A stretch of DNA of 64,000 nt, taken from assembly GCA_036365455.1 (NCBI GenBank), contig JAWQUS010000016.1, positions 15,213,001-15,277,000 on the forward strand, written 5' to 3'. Positions 33,328-44,454 of this stretch are shown in pieces; positions within the stretch are counted from its first letter, which is position 1, and every line of letters starts with the position of its first letter. The DNA comes from Macrosoma leucophasiata. Taxonomy: Eukaryota; Arthropoda; Insecta; Lepidoptera; Hedylidae. The notes under the pieces are model-generated. The model was not told the DNA's origin and did not search any database. It saw only the letters and a list, made by a program, of their open reading frames with translations. The translations under genes and the position numbers were made by a program.

Positions 33328-34635
33328 CTACAGTAAAGGAAAGAAATGCCATGGCGATTATGGAGATTATGACGATCAGATAAGCGTGGCGATTATGGTG
33401 AATTCTTCCCTAATGTCGCGCATCCCTGCTGTAGACGTCTTTGGCTTTGTCCAGCAGTGGACGTCTTTCATCTGGAGTGATGAATAGAACTATAATCTAC
33501 TACGTGTAACAGGTTTAAATGTATAACCCGAAACTAGTTTGTTCAGAATCGATAACCGAATCGATTTCAGGCATTTTTAATATAAGTAATATTTTGTCCC
33601 AAAATTAATTACAATTACGGAAATTATGGTCACTCATTTGGCGAACAGTCAATACAAACGAAAATGAGACTAACGTTTATTCAAAATAAAATGCTACTCT
33701 CAACAAGGTTATTAGAATTCGTTGAGACGTGCATTTTATTATAAATAATAATTGAAGTAATAAAATAGTGAAAATGTACGGAGGTTACGCTACATCACAT
33801 TGCGACAGTGTACGTGTGTGTTTTGGTTTGTGTTTTGTGTGTGGTCGTAGGTACGGGTAGGGTAAGTATGCATAGGGTTTGCATACTGTTCGTACAAATT
33901 GGGGACATGTTGTTTCTTAAATAAATAAAAATAAATACATAAACATGCAATTCCAGTTCTTGTTTGAGAATTATACCTCGATTTTCTAATCGAGGTGTTT
34001 AAGAGTGTGCGTTATTCCCGTTACATGTTGTTTATGAGAAATGCAAAAGTATCCTTGTAGACCAATTTGAAATAAATGATTGGATTTCAAATGTTTCGCA
34101 TTTCTTATATTAGCACCTCATGTATAAGACCGAAAAGAATTCGCTGAGTTACGATTCGCCGAAATAAAGTATTTATTTGCGTAGGTAGCTATTTTTATAC
34201 GTTTTATATAATGTTTAAATATAACTTAATTAAGACAAAGAAACTGAATAGCAATAGGTATTTGGGGAAATGTGATTCAGAAAATTGTATTTCAATATGC
34301 CTTGATCAATGGACCGCGATCTTTTTATAAGAATAGCAACTTCCTCATAAAAATTCAAATAAAATAATACACAAATGTACAATTTTTAATTGGCAATTTC
34401 TTGTATTAGTTAAGTCTTATTCCATGAAACAGGCAGCGAACTGAAAGGAAAACAAATATCGAAGAGCAAATCACCAAACTCCGGGCATGTCACTGGAAAT
34501 CTCTCTAAAAAGTGTTAAAATTCCCATAGCAATTACCCCTTGGAAACTCAGAAAACTAATCCTTGATTTCAGTAATACTAAAACTAATACTGCTAGTATT
34601 AGTCGACTACTTGGCACACCACTACTAGGCACTTA
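33328..34635. other. Intron sequence with a CCAGCAGTGGACGTC repeat fragment
   Basis: 33330-33475 holds GGCGATTATGGTGAATTCTT and TGTCCAGCAGTGGACGTC; related text is at 36125-36245, 42325-42480 (inverse) and 52110-52345 (inverse), a dispersed repeat family. The rest is AT-rich and featureless. Confidence 0.5.
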
Positions 34636-34894
34636 TTTTTTTACGTCATACAGTGGCAAACAAGCATACAGTTCACATTGATGGTAATTAATACTGTAGC
34701 CTGTAAACAAATACATAAAACCAGGAATTTCGATATAATTTTGCTTTGATTGCCACTTCGAAGGTGCTATTCCAAAAATTACAGGGTCGTACATTTCCTC
34801 CTGACCGGAACGCGATAGTGCTGCACACTATGAAGCAGCAAGTAAATTAGGTAATGCGGTGGTACCTACTCCATCACTGGAGTTATATCACCAG
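34636..34894 (-). mobile_element. SINE-B copy, diverged
   Basis: Plus strand shows AGTGGCAAACAAGCATACAG, AAAATTACAGGGTCGTACAT, GGTAATGCGGTGGTACCTAC and a damaged head. The copy lies about 85 bp from the FN4 exon donor. Confidence 0.82.
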
Positions 34895-34979
34895 TGAAAT
34901 CATATATTGTATATCTTGTCTATATATAAAACGTTATTATTTGAAATACTTTAATCGAAATGAACAGTAGAATGTTTAC

Positions 34980-35164
34980 CTAAAACACTAGTTTGACAAG
35001 CAACAACCGCAGACGTTGGTCCTTCGCCAGCACTAGTAGATGCTCGTACCCACGCTTCATATGTTCTGCCAGATCGAAGACCACGTATTGGCCTCATACA
35101 TTCCACTGAAGTACCTTCGGCTTCGGTACAAGCGTTCACACGAGTCACGTTTGCTTCTTGGGAC
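34980..35164 (-). CDS. Dscam-family exon: second half of FN4
   Basis: 185 bp, acceptor CGTACATAG and donor GTAAACAT. It reads SQEANVTRVNACTEAEGTSV then PIRGLRSGRTYEAWVRASTS and AGEGPTSAVVACQTSVL. It shows the FN-III L-x-x-G-x-x-Y motif and the A/S-x-N/S-x-x-G-x-G turn; NVT is a glycosylation sequon. One base is supplied to the first codon of the Ig10 exon. Confidence 0.92.
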
Positions 35165-35612
35165 CTATGTACGAAGCAACGAAGAAGAAGATTGGATGAA
35201 TAAATACAAATACTTAAAGCCCATGCTTGTATTAGGACTGCAGTCAAACTTTCGCTTTAAAATTATTGCAAGCGATTTTATATATCCTACGGACCCAATG
35301 TATTCAAACTTTTTTAAAACTTTTCCAAAGTCATTGGTTTTCCTAACTTGTTTTTACTTTGTGCTCGGCACATCTAACTTTGTTAAGGATCGTTATGATT
35401 TTATGATAAGTAATCGGCACCAAAGATGTAATTTATCTTGCAAAATATGAAAAACGATTCAGATAAAAACATTAAACAAAGTAAGGTTTCTGTAAGATAC
35501 CTTACCTTACTTATGTTTATTTTGATGCCTACGGTTTCTTATCACCTGATCTCAACTGTGAACGAGCTGCATACTTGAACTACAATGAACTCATCATAAT
35601 GGTTTAACTTAC

Positions 35613-35742
35613 CCCGATAAATCCTTGAAATACAAGGAATAATGTGTAAGTTTTCCATTTGGCTCCGATGGTGGGAGCCACGATGCTCGCAACGAACGTT
35701 CACTCAGTGCAATCAATTTCATGCCACCTGGTGCACTTGGTA
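35613..35742 (-). CDS. Dscam-family exon: first half of FN4
   Basis: 130 bp, acceptor TTTATTTGCAG and donor GTAAGTTA. It reads VPSAPGGMKLIALSERSLRA then SWLPPSEPNGKLTHYSLYFK and DLSG. The FN-III B-strand Trp with P-P and the N-G-x-x-x-x-Y segment are intact. Phase joins both neighbours. Confidence 0.93.
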
Positions 35743-35809
35743 CTGCAAATAAAAATATGTTTATAAAAGGGGTTAACAGATATAACCGAATTATCATTAA
35801 TATATTTAC

Positions 35810-35933
35810 CATCTTCATCAGTTCTACAAACTTGAGGAGCTGCCAATGGACCATCGCCAGCAGCGTTGTGAGCTCTGACTCTTATTTCATATTCTGCATA
35901 AGGCGTTAGTCGTGATACAGTTGCTTCTTCACC
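35810..35933 (-). CDS. Dscam-family exon: second half of FN3
   Basis: 124 bp, acceptor CTGACAACAG and donor GTAAATAT, phase 0 start. It reads GEEATVSRLTPYAEYEIRVR then AHNAAGDGPLAAPQVCRTDE. Classical FN-III L-x-P-x-x-x-Y-x-x-x-V-R-A-x-N-x-x-G-x-G. Only 67 bp of intron separates it from the FN4 exon at 35613-35742, the shortest intron in the gene here. Confidence 0.93.
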
Positions 35934-36124
35934 CTGTTGTCAGAAATATTATAGTAGATTATAATAAAAATCATCATCATCGTCATCATTTCAGACAATT
36001 GCCACAATTAACATTTCTGTTCCATTAGCCAAATTTACTAGCTACAATTGTTAACGGTATAGAAAAGGAAGGAAAAGGACTTTTTTTCATCATCGAGAGA
36101 TCACGATAAGGCGTGCGATCAATC

Positions 36125-36250
36125 AAGCGAACATAGGCGGTCAAACTGCCACTATAGTCACCAATCCACGTGCCAAATGTGGCGGTTATGGTTAATTCTG
36201 TTGTGAGCATCTTCGGGGAAGGCTTTTATCCAGCAGTGGATGTCTTATGA
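36125..36250 (+). repeat. Dispersed repeat fragment, CCAGCAGTGGATGTC type
   Basis: Ends CTTTTATCCAGCAGTGGATG. Related to 33330-33475 and, inverse, to 42325-42480 and 52110-52345. Confidence 0.6.
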
Positions 36251-36415
36251 CGGAAATTTTGAAGTCTCGTGACGTCATTGATATGGCGACTCATACATTT
36301 GGTTCATTTTCTACAGCAATAGCGATATATAGCTGGTCAAATTGGCTAAAGTAAAGAGGCCGCCCTAATCCAGCAATAGCCCGCGACCTAACCAGGGCGT
36401 TGATTTAAACATTAG

Positions 36416-36561
36416 TCCTCTTATTCATAAACGTACATTAGAAACGTTTTAGCTATAGAATGCTATGTCTTTGTCAGTTGCATTGTCAAATGTGCAGGAT
36501 AGAAAAAGACAAAGGGGAGATTAGTAACACTTTAGCTAAAATACGTTTATGAATAAGGGGG
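36416..36561. mobile_element. MITE with CTTATTCATAAACGT inverted repeats
   Basis: About 146 bp. Left end CCTCTTATTCATAAACGTAC, right end ACGTTTATGAATAAGGGGG; inner parts GCTATGTCTTTGTC and GACAAAGGGGAG also pair. No coding capacity. This end sequence is common in moth genomes. Confidence 0.85.
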
Positions 36562-38108
36562 TAAAAACATAATTGAGATGTATAACTGCATACTGTTACA
36601 GATAGAACAGTAGACCCATTATGAGATTAACCTCTGTACATCATATAGGTACGTACATACGTACAAAGGTTACGTGATATTTTGCATATTTTTTCATGGA
36701 GCCTCATAAAAATTCATCAGAAACATTTCTAATTTCAGGCAGCCACTGAAACTTTTCCCTATTAAATTCTGACTTTTCCCTATCCAGTAACGAACTCCAA
36801 ACATTTTTTTAATATACGACTATCGACTACACTTACTTAAAAAAGTTTTCCGTAGATGAATAGAGCTTTATTCATACTATAATTTAATTTAAATAGAAAG
36901 GATCTGAATGCTCATTTGTTCTAATTAATAACGCATCATAAATTAAAGTCCCTCGCGTCCGGCCTTTTCAAATATTTGATTCTGTTCTATACCGGAAGCA
37001 TGTATGTAAGATTTTAATTAAGTGTATTAAATCAATACAGATAATTAAAATCAACTTGATACTGTATGAAAAACCTTTTGAAATATAATAACAAAACAAT
37101 GTATGGTGGAATATTTTATCTTTGATAGATCTACAAAAAAGTCCGCATCTATATTTTAAGGATTATTTAGGTACTAAACCTATTAAATCTTCGAAAAGAT
37201 TTCTATCTTACAATGTGGTAATTGGAAAACTATTTAAACCAATACAGTACAAATCCTTTTCGAACGAAATGCTTTAGTTATTCATGCACAATATTATAAT
37301 ATAATAAACCATTTATATCTAAGAAATTGTCGCATATAATAGCGCATTAGATCAAATTTAATTCAAACGCGTTGCTCACATAAATGATCAGGGTTTTTAT
37401 TTAGGCGGCAATGGCTTTAACATTTATTGTATGGCAGAATGATGTTTGCCGGGTCAGTTTATAATACAAAAAAAACATACATATCAAATCTATTCTTTTT
37501 CAAAAGAAATAATAGATTATAGTATCCATCTAAAATTACAACAATAATACTCTTAATGGATAGACAGATGTTGGGACTAATAATACTTGCTAGGAAATAG
37601 GGGATACAAACTAGGATCGAATTGGAGTAAATTAGCCCCAGTCATATGAAGGGCAGAAATGAGCCGTTTTCTAGAAATAAAATAAAATGGTGGCCTAATG
37701 CATACCTATCAAAGTATTTTACATTCTATACTCCGAGAAAACTCAAATTGCAATGTAATAAAATTAAACGTTGTAGTTTAAAAATCACATGTTTTTTGAG
37801 AATAAATAAAAAAACAATAAACAATATCAAACCAGCTTATTGCTCACTTTGACTGGAAACTTGGATCCTAGCTAAGCCATCTGAGAGGAAAACGCAAGAT
37901 TCAGCAGCTAAGCTTTTTTTTTGAGTACGTTTTAATTAATTAAAATACCACCAACATTTTAACATTTCAGATCGTTCACAAATACTTTAAGAATTACTGC
38001 TTTGCTCATGCTTTATGCTATCATCTTCCAAATACAGAATCCATTAGATTATAAATACGTAGGTACATCAAGGAAAATCGTTTGGACATATTGTATACAA
38101 TATCTCAC
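36562..38108. other. Intron sequence, one diverged repeat
   Basis: About 37380-37465 is an inverse, diverged relative of repeat D (AATGATGTTTGCCGGGTCAG). No exon seen; a 68-codon frame at 37646-37852 is lysine-rich low complexity. Confidence 0.45.
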
Positions 38109-38290
38109 CTGAACCCGCAAATGAGCGTCTTGAGTGGGTAACAATGGATCTGCGTCTCGCCTCGTGTATTGTAGGGTGTAGTGTGTGATAATGCCACCTC
38201 GAGCATCCACAGTAGGGGGGCGCCATGACGCTCGCAGGGATGTTGAGCCGCTAGACACACATGCCAATCCTTCAGGGCCGCCGGTTGGTG
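38109..38290 (-). CDS. Dscam-family exon: first half of FN3
   Basis: 182 bp, acceptor TATTTTTTAG and donor GTGAGATA. It reads PTGGPEGLACVSSGSTSLRA then SWRPPTVDARGGIITHYTLQ and YTRRDADPLLPTQDAHLRVQ. Start codon position 1 (C) comes from the FN2 exon, giving ...TLES-P-PTGG. FN-III Trp and Y-x-L-x-Y strand present. Confidence 0.93.
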
Positions 38291-38611
38291 CTAAAAAATA
38301 GGGATATGTTAAGTAAGAACTGAAAATTATTTTGTATGTATTAAATAAAAATAGTTTTTTCTTTATTCCTTCTTTAGGGGCTAGTTTTACATAGAGGCAT
38401 AAGAAGGTACTGCTCATGTTTCCCAAATGCTCGGTAGAAATTTCTTTTTTTTCAGAACTGTTATTGGTTTGTTTAGTAAAAATGTTGATTGTTCTACCAA
38501 AAGTCCTGATTTCGACGCTGAGTAAATATTTACGATTCTAGAAAAAGCAAAAATTAGTCACAAGTTTTAAATTTGCAAAAATTGGATTTCGTAATACGTA
38601 TATACATAATG

Positions 38612-38884
38612 TTTTAAGTAGTAAAAGTAGCAAAGAAGCATGCTGTTCACATTGATGTTAAGTGATTACTGCAGCCTATAGACACTCACACAATCACCAG
38701 AGGTCAAAATGAAGATGCGTTGCCACTCCTGAGGACTAAGGTGTTATGCCGGAAATTACAGGGCCGACATTACCATCTGATCGGAACATGATAGTGCTGA
38801 ACCCTACCATTTAGCGGCAAGTATATTAGGTAATGCGGTGGTGCCTACGCCCGCGAGCTCCGTCACTGGAGCTCTACCACCAGA
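38612..38884 (-). mobile_element. SINE-B copy, near full length
   Basis: Plus strand: AGCAAAGAAGCATGCTGTTC, GATGTTAAGTGATTACTGCA, CCGGAAATTACAGGGCCGAC, and the head CCCGCGAGCTCCGTCACTGG then AGCTCTACCACCAG. Confidence 0.9.
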
Positions 38885-39730
38885 TAACCTATATCCGATC
38901 ACTCACTAGCAGTAGCAATCAGAAAAACATGTGTGCGATTCGCACGTCGTAGAAGTGAAACTTTCGAAAATATTCATAAAAGACACTGTTTAATGCTTTC
39001 TGTCTCGTTTTCGCCGACTTCAAAACTTATGAATTTATGTGTCTATCTCTTTTTACTTCTTTGGTTCTCAGCGAAGTCAAAGTGAGTTAAAGCTGCAATA
39101 AGATTGAGTAAGTATCCTTTGATAATAATACCTACATATGTAGATTATGGTTGTTTCGAAAAAAGAAACGGTTACTACATTAAGTTTCAACAATGAAAAG
39201 TCAAATAAAACACGCGTATAAAAGAGCTATCAATTTGTTCCGAATCGTTTGACCTAGATCGGAAAGGCTACGGTCCAATTAAGCCATTTTGCATTTTGAT
39301 GGGAAAATTTACGATCACCGCTTTGCGTCGGCAACACGTATTATTTAAGCCTTGCATTCGTTGGTGAATAGTGCAGCACACGCATAACTTGCTTTAAGTT
39401 TACTTTGTCTTCAAAGCACGAATTTTGATTTTCCATTTATACGAGGGCTTGCATTGCACACATTAATCAGCTAGCAGCGATAAGCTGTATGCGCGGGTTC
39501 TAATAGGAAATTATATCTATGAATTTAAAGAAAAATATGGGCAATTAATCGATTTTGAGCAAGATTTGAGAGTGTGGCGAGATTCATGAACAACTGATCT
39601 ACCGAAGTTGAATAAAAAATATATTTTGTGTATGATAGTAATGTCACGACTAGTATGCTGTGAGATATGCAACCCGTGTACCACACGAGAGAAACAAATA
39701 AATAAATTATTCGTTTTTTATTCATTTACT
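38885..39730. other. Intron sequence, nothing recognised
   Basis: No repeat family or exon identified. Confidence 0.4.
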
Positions 39731-39990
39731 AGCTGACCCGGCAAACTTCGTATTGCCTCAGAATGAAATAATGTGTCAAAGGCTCAAAGGTTTGATAGAT
39801 ATATGGACTATTTGTATGGGAAAATGAAATTGTGGTTTTTACTATTTCCCTTCAATTTCTTCTTATTGTCTTACCTTTTAAACTTTCCCTGGACTTGCAA
39901 AAATCATTTAACACTAAAATTAGCCAAATCGTTAAAGCTGTTCTCGAATTTTAGCGAGACTAACGAACAGCAATTGATTTTTATATATAT
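39731..39990 (+). repeat. Dispersed repeat D copy carrying a mariner at its end
   Basis: Begins CTAGCTGACCCGGCAAACTT, then GAATGAAATAATGTGTCAAA, and TCTCGAATTTTAGCGAGACT. It aligns along its length with 62718-62940. The mariner at 39995-41273 follows within a few bases of its AT-rich end. Confidence 0.85.
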
Positions 39991-39994
39991 TATA

Positions 39995-41273
39995 GGTTGG
40001 GGAAAAAGTCTTTTCGCATTATAGTATGTATGAACTTGTAATAAAATCTCTTTGGCTGTTGTATTTATATCTGGCTGGTTTTGGTATCATTGAAAGTTAA
40101 AATTTTAAAGAACATAATTCCAAATTCAAATTAGGCAAATGTGTGATTTTCATTTGTTTTTCGTACTGTCAAGATGAGTGAATCTAATGAAGAAAGTCGA
40201 TACATTTTAAAATTTTACTACAAAATAGGTAAAAATGCAACGCAAGCCGCGAAAAAAATTTGCGATGTTTATGGACCTAGTGCAGTGTCTGTGAGAGTAG
40301 CACAAATTTGGTTTAAGCGTTTTCAATCCGGAAATTTTGATGTCAAAGATGCACCTCGCTCTGGTCCCCCTATTACGGATAAAATTGATGCCATTTTTGA
40401 AAAAGTGGAGCAAGATCGACATATCAGTAGTTACGACGACGTAGCTGAAGAACTGAGAATTGATCACAAAACAGTTTTGGCATATTTGAAAAAAGCTGGG
40501 TACAAAAAAAAGCTCGATATTTGGGTACCTCACGAGCTCACTGAAAGAAACCTAATGAACCGTGTACTCATTTGTGATTCTTTATTACGACGTAATGAAA
40601 CCGAATCATTTTTGAAGAAGCTGATAACTGGTGATGAAAAGTGGATCACGTACGACAAGAACGTGCGAAAAAGGTCGTGGTCAAAGGCCGGTCAGGCTTC
40701 ACAAACTGTGGCAAAACCCGGGTTAACTCGCAATAAGGTGATGTTGTGTGTGTGGTGGGATTGGAAGGGCATTATTCATTATGAGCTATTACCACCAGGT
40801 AGGACTATCGATTCTGAACTCTACTGCGAACAACTGATGAGATTAAAGCAAGAAGTTGAGAGAAAGCGGAATTGATCAACAGAAGGGGTGTGGTGTTTCA
40901 TCATGATAACGCTAGACCTCACACATCTATAGCCACTCAGCAAAAATTAAGAGAGTTTGGCTGGGAGGTGTTAATGCATCCGCCGTATAGTCCTGACCTT
41001 GCACCTTCAGATTTCCACCTGTTTCGGTCTCTTCAGAATTCTTTATGCAATGTTAGGTTAACATCACGAGAGGACTGCCAAATCCACTTGTCGCGGTATT
41101 TTGATGAGAAGTCCCAAAATTTTTATAGCAATTGGGATCATGTCCCTAACTACAAGATGGCAAAAGGTTATCGAACAAAATGGTACATACATACTTTAGT
41201 TAAATTTAAATAAACTATATTAAAAAATGTTTTGAATTATCTTAAAAAATGCGAAGAAACTTTTTCCCCAACC
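39995..41273 (+). mobile_element. mariner transposon, nearly intact
   Basis: 1279 bp, the usual size of a mariner. Terminal inverted repeats GGTTGGGGAAAAAGT(C)TTTT and, on the right, the inverse AAACTTTTTCCCCAACC, similar over about 25 bp. TA precedes the left end (39993-39994). The right flank reads GT rather than TA, so one copy of the target duplication has mutated. Contains one transposase gene with a single frameshift. Confidence 0.95.
40174..41213 (+). pseudogene. mariner transposase, one frameshift
   Basis: Cut-and-paste DNA transposase of the IS630/Tc1/mariner superfamily. From ATG 40174: N-terminal helix-turn-helix pair (about residues 1-110, with VSVRVAQIWFKRFQSGNFDV then DAPRSGPP), linker motif WVPHELTERN, then the catalytic DDD domain. 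D1 lies in ITGDEKWI, D2 in VVFHHDNARPH, D3 in YSPDLAPSDFHLF. The spacing between D2 and D3 is 34 residues, the D34D signature of true mariners. The first frame ends at 40875 with EVERKRN. The second frame carries LINRRGVVFHH from about 40862, so one base is missing near 40855-40862. About 345 residues in total, the family norm. All three catalytic residues are kept, so this copy died recently. Confidence 0.93.
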
Positions 41274-42324
41274 GTCCGTTATAGCGCTTCTGCACACATA
41301 TTTACACATTGGAATGATTCTTTTATGTTTTTACGTCGCCATAAAAACTTGCAAAACATGTTGAGAAAGAGTTTAGTAGTCAACATTTTCAAATAGGGAG
41401 ACTAAATTTCGCATTTAGCAACAGTGTAGCCGAAATCAATATAAAAGTCTGTTTCTGTGATTCTATTACGAAAAAACTTTATTTACTTAAAACTCAAACT
41501 CAAAAATGTATTTAATCACTTGGAAATAATAGAATTTGCTTGTGACAGGTCAAATTACCAAATTAAAATTAAAGCGAATAACAACTGATACGTTAATTAA
41601 TATGTCAAAATAAACAAAAATAATATAAATAATGGTCCAAAAATACGTATTATAAAAAAGTTCTTGTTGTTTACTAGAATGTTCAGCTATTAAAACGTAA
41701 ACAAAATATTGTAGTTCTAGCATATATATGTTTCTAGCAGAAGACCAGCGCTGATTGTCTCAGAACCTATAAATTGGTCCTAACTCAGCATTATGCTCAT
41801 TCATGTATCAATGTATAAGTAAGGTAAAATGTTATTTAAAAACATTACTAACTTTATTTTATTCAAAAGGAACAACAAAAAAGTTAAGTTTTTCAATTAA
41901 TATTTTTTATTTGCAATTACCTGCATAACTTTTCAGAATATAGTAAAAAAAATTTAGCGCAAAAAACAATAAACCATCCTTTTTAATGTTCTGCAGTAAA
42001 ACGAGGCAATAAAAATGTTTTCCGTTAACAAGTAATAATATTTTACAATCGAAAGTTTTCATTCTGTTTCGGATTCAATAAATGGCTCTGAACTTCGAGT
42101 TTTTTACAAAACATGAACATGAACAAGCCCTGTTTGAATCAACTATTCGTCTTTTAAGTATATATTATTAGGTAGATATTTAAACAATATTTAAAGGATA
42201 AGTAACAAAATTAAGTAAATAAACATAACAAAATAAATTTTAAATCAAAGTAATTAACTAGAAGTAGAATTCTCTGTAAGAATATTTTTCGTAACATGTA
42301 ACGGCTTCTGATTATCACTCATCA
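41274..42324. other. Intron sequence, nothing recognised
   Basis: AT-rich without open frames of interest. 42325-42480 then holds an inverse CCAGCAGTGGACGTC-type repeat fragment (CCTTCCCCAAAGATGCTCAC). Confidence 0.4.
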
Positions 42325-42553
42325 TCGATTCAGCCAAAAGACGCCCACAGCTGGCGTTCACTGTCGGACAAAAGCCTTCCCCAAAGATGCTCACAACAGG
42401 GTTGTGACTCATTTGGAGAAAATATGGCATAATCATTACGATTGATAAGCGGATAGCGGTCATAATAGGCATTAAGTAGGCAAAGTACAACAATTAGTTA
42501 GTTCTGCTACCGACGTCTATGTTATTAGGTATTGATTGCGATGAAAAACTTAC

Positions 42554-42800
42554 GTGATTCCAAGGTATGTCGATAATGTGGTGGCGAAGGAGGTCCGCTA
42601 CCTGCAGCATTATAAGTCCGTACAGCAACCCCATATCTCGTCGCAGACTTAAGTCCCCTCAGCGTGGTACTGGTAGCGTCCGCGCTGGCCCCGCTCTCGG
42701 AACCTGTGTCGCTGGGTGTACCCTTGCCTTCTTCTGACACCTCCCACCAACGTATCGTGTATCCTAGTAGCGTACCATGCCAACTCTCTCTCGGTGGTGG
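42554..42800 (-). CDS. Dscam-family exon: most of FN2
   Basis: 247 bp, acceptor TTCCTTTAG and donor GTAAGTTT, phase 0 start. It reads PPPRESWHGTLLGYTIRWWE, then an insertion-like Ser/Gly-rich loop (about residues 25-43, TPSDTGSESGASADATS), then TTLRGLKSATRYGVAVRTYN and AAGSGPPSPPHYRHTLES. FN-III L-x-x-G/S-x-x-Y and Y-N-x-x-G-x-G are clear. The joined FN2 runs straight from VTWQ in the preceding exon. Confidence 0.94.
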
Positions 42801-43567
42801 CTAAAGGAAAAAAAACAATATCGATATTTTTTAATTGTGACGATGATTTTAGATTTATTTGTAGTTTACCTATCTGCTTTATATACCAAAATGGGTAGGA
42901 CTAAAAAAAATGCTACTCAAATTAGAAAACAACAATAGAAAAAAAATGCCGAAAACTGCGAAGACTGATAGGTATTACACCTACACAATCGACAACCTCT
43001 ATTACATCTCATTATGAATCTACTAAAAATACGCAAATGTTATAAAACAACATAGCATTTCTGGTAAAAAGATATTCAAAACCTGGACCGTTACCATTTC
43101 ATCGATCTAAATAAAACCATTAACAACCTGGATTAAATAATGAACGCATCCCATCATATTTACATTATCTACATTTATTTATACTCTTGTTTATAGACAC
43201 TTACCAATTTAAGCAAATAAAACATCATAATAGCATCAACGATTGCTCTTTGTAAAATATTACCAGTAAAGTTAAATTGTTGTTGAAATTCAGATAAATT
43301 AAGATACATACAAATGAACGAATTCATAAAACCGGTGGCTGTTTACTTCGTAACAATTGTTTGTGTTATTGTCGAGCATCTAAAAGCTTTTATTTGTTTA
43401 CATTAAGTCGTCATTATTCTGGGAGATCTTTGACTTGTATTGTCCTCCAAATACTCATGGACGAATAATGATTGGTTATAATACGTTCGCATTCTTGTAA
43501 TTTATATAAACAACAATATCAACACACACACACACGTGTGTGGGTTATGTCGGATCTATACTAATCA
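42801..43567. other. Intron sequence, nothing recognised
   Basis: AT-rich; a short AC run near 43525-43540. Confidence 0.4.
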
Positions 43568-43775
43568 TATACTAATATTATAAAGCTGAAGAGTCTGTTT
43601 GTTTGCTTGAACGCGCTAATTTCAGGAACTACTAATCCGATTTGAAAAATTATTTCAGTGTTATAGAGCTCATTTATCGAGTAAGGCTATAGGCTATATA
43701 ACATCACGTTTAGATGAATAGGAGAGTGTAGGTAACATTGCATCCGCGCTAAGCCGGGGCGGGCTAGTGTACCAT
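43568..43775 (+). repeat. Dispersed repeat, GAACGCGCTAATTTCAGGAAC type
   Basis: Contains CTAATATTATAAAGCTGAAG, then CAGGAACTACTAATCCGATT and GGCTATAGGCTATATAACAT, a very widespread insect repeat text. Ends near CTAAGCCGGGGCGGGCTAGT, 35 bp from the start of the FN2 exon region. Confidence 0.8.
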
Positions 43776-43810
43776 AAAATAGTATACGCGATACTCTTAA
43801 GCTTTCTCAC

Positions 43811-43881
43811 CTGCCACGTGACCAGAAGTTCTCGGGCACGAAGCGCGCGCACAGTGATGTCACGCGGCACTCCTCCCGGAG
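43811..43881 (-). CDS. Dscam-family exon: start of FN2
   Basis: 71 bp, acceptor TTCAAAATCCAG and donor GTGAGAAA. It reads PGGVPRDITVRALRARELLV then TWQ, the A and B strands of FN-III including the core Trp. Small, but phase joins both neighbours, giving TWQ-PPPRESWHG with the next exon and REE-A-PGGVPRD with the previous one. Confidence 0.92.
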
Positions 43882-44021
43882 CTGGATTTTGAAGAAAAGA
43901 ATTAGAAGATTAAGAAATATCACCTTTCGGTAGATATAGTAAGTGTCCTATCATGAGACACAGCATTCTGGGGAAACATCGAAAGTACTAATTTGTATTT
44001 GAAAAGTTTTAAGTAGTCTTT

Positions 44022-44088
44022 AGATGGTGGTAGAGCTCCAGTGACGAAGCTCGTGAGCGTAGGCACTACCTCATTACTTAATATGAGT
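44022..44088 (+). mobile_element. SINE-B head fragment
   Basis: ATGGTGGTAGAGCTCCAGTG, then GAGCGTAGGCACTACCTCAT; only the first 65 bp of the family. Confidence 0.82.
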
Positions 44089-44325
44089 ATACCAAACTTC
44101 ACTTTAACCACACTTCATACATTGGTTGGTTAACTGACAAATTCAGTAAAAGACATTGTTAGTGCTTAAATGAGGTTTGAAATTTAACTTCCGGCACATT
44201 AACCAGAGAGCGTCTGGTTAAAGTGCAAATTCAACAAAAACTCTTACAACTGTTTAAACTGCAAGAATAAATTCTATTTACAATAATACAATAGTAAAAA
44301 AGATTTTCTTGTATATATAAAAATA

Positions 44326-44454
44326 TGTATGAAGAGAATAATGAAGGTGGTCGAGGCACGAGAGGTTTGTTAGGACCGGGATATCTGGCGCTCTACACTC
44401 TCTGCCTACCCCGTTAGGGACCTGGCGTGCGTGAAGATACATACATAAAAACAG
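44326..44454 (+). repeat. Dispersed repeat C copy
   Basis: GTATGAAGAGAATAATGAAG, then GGCGCTCTACACTCTCTGCC TACCCCGTTAGG and an ATAC tail; nearly identical to 15266-15392. Confidence 0.88.

Noticed and set aside
35040..35450. A 136-codon plus-strand open frame
   Set aside because: It overlaps the FN4 exon in antisense and continues into intron sequence; no domain recognised.
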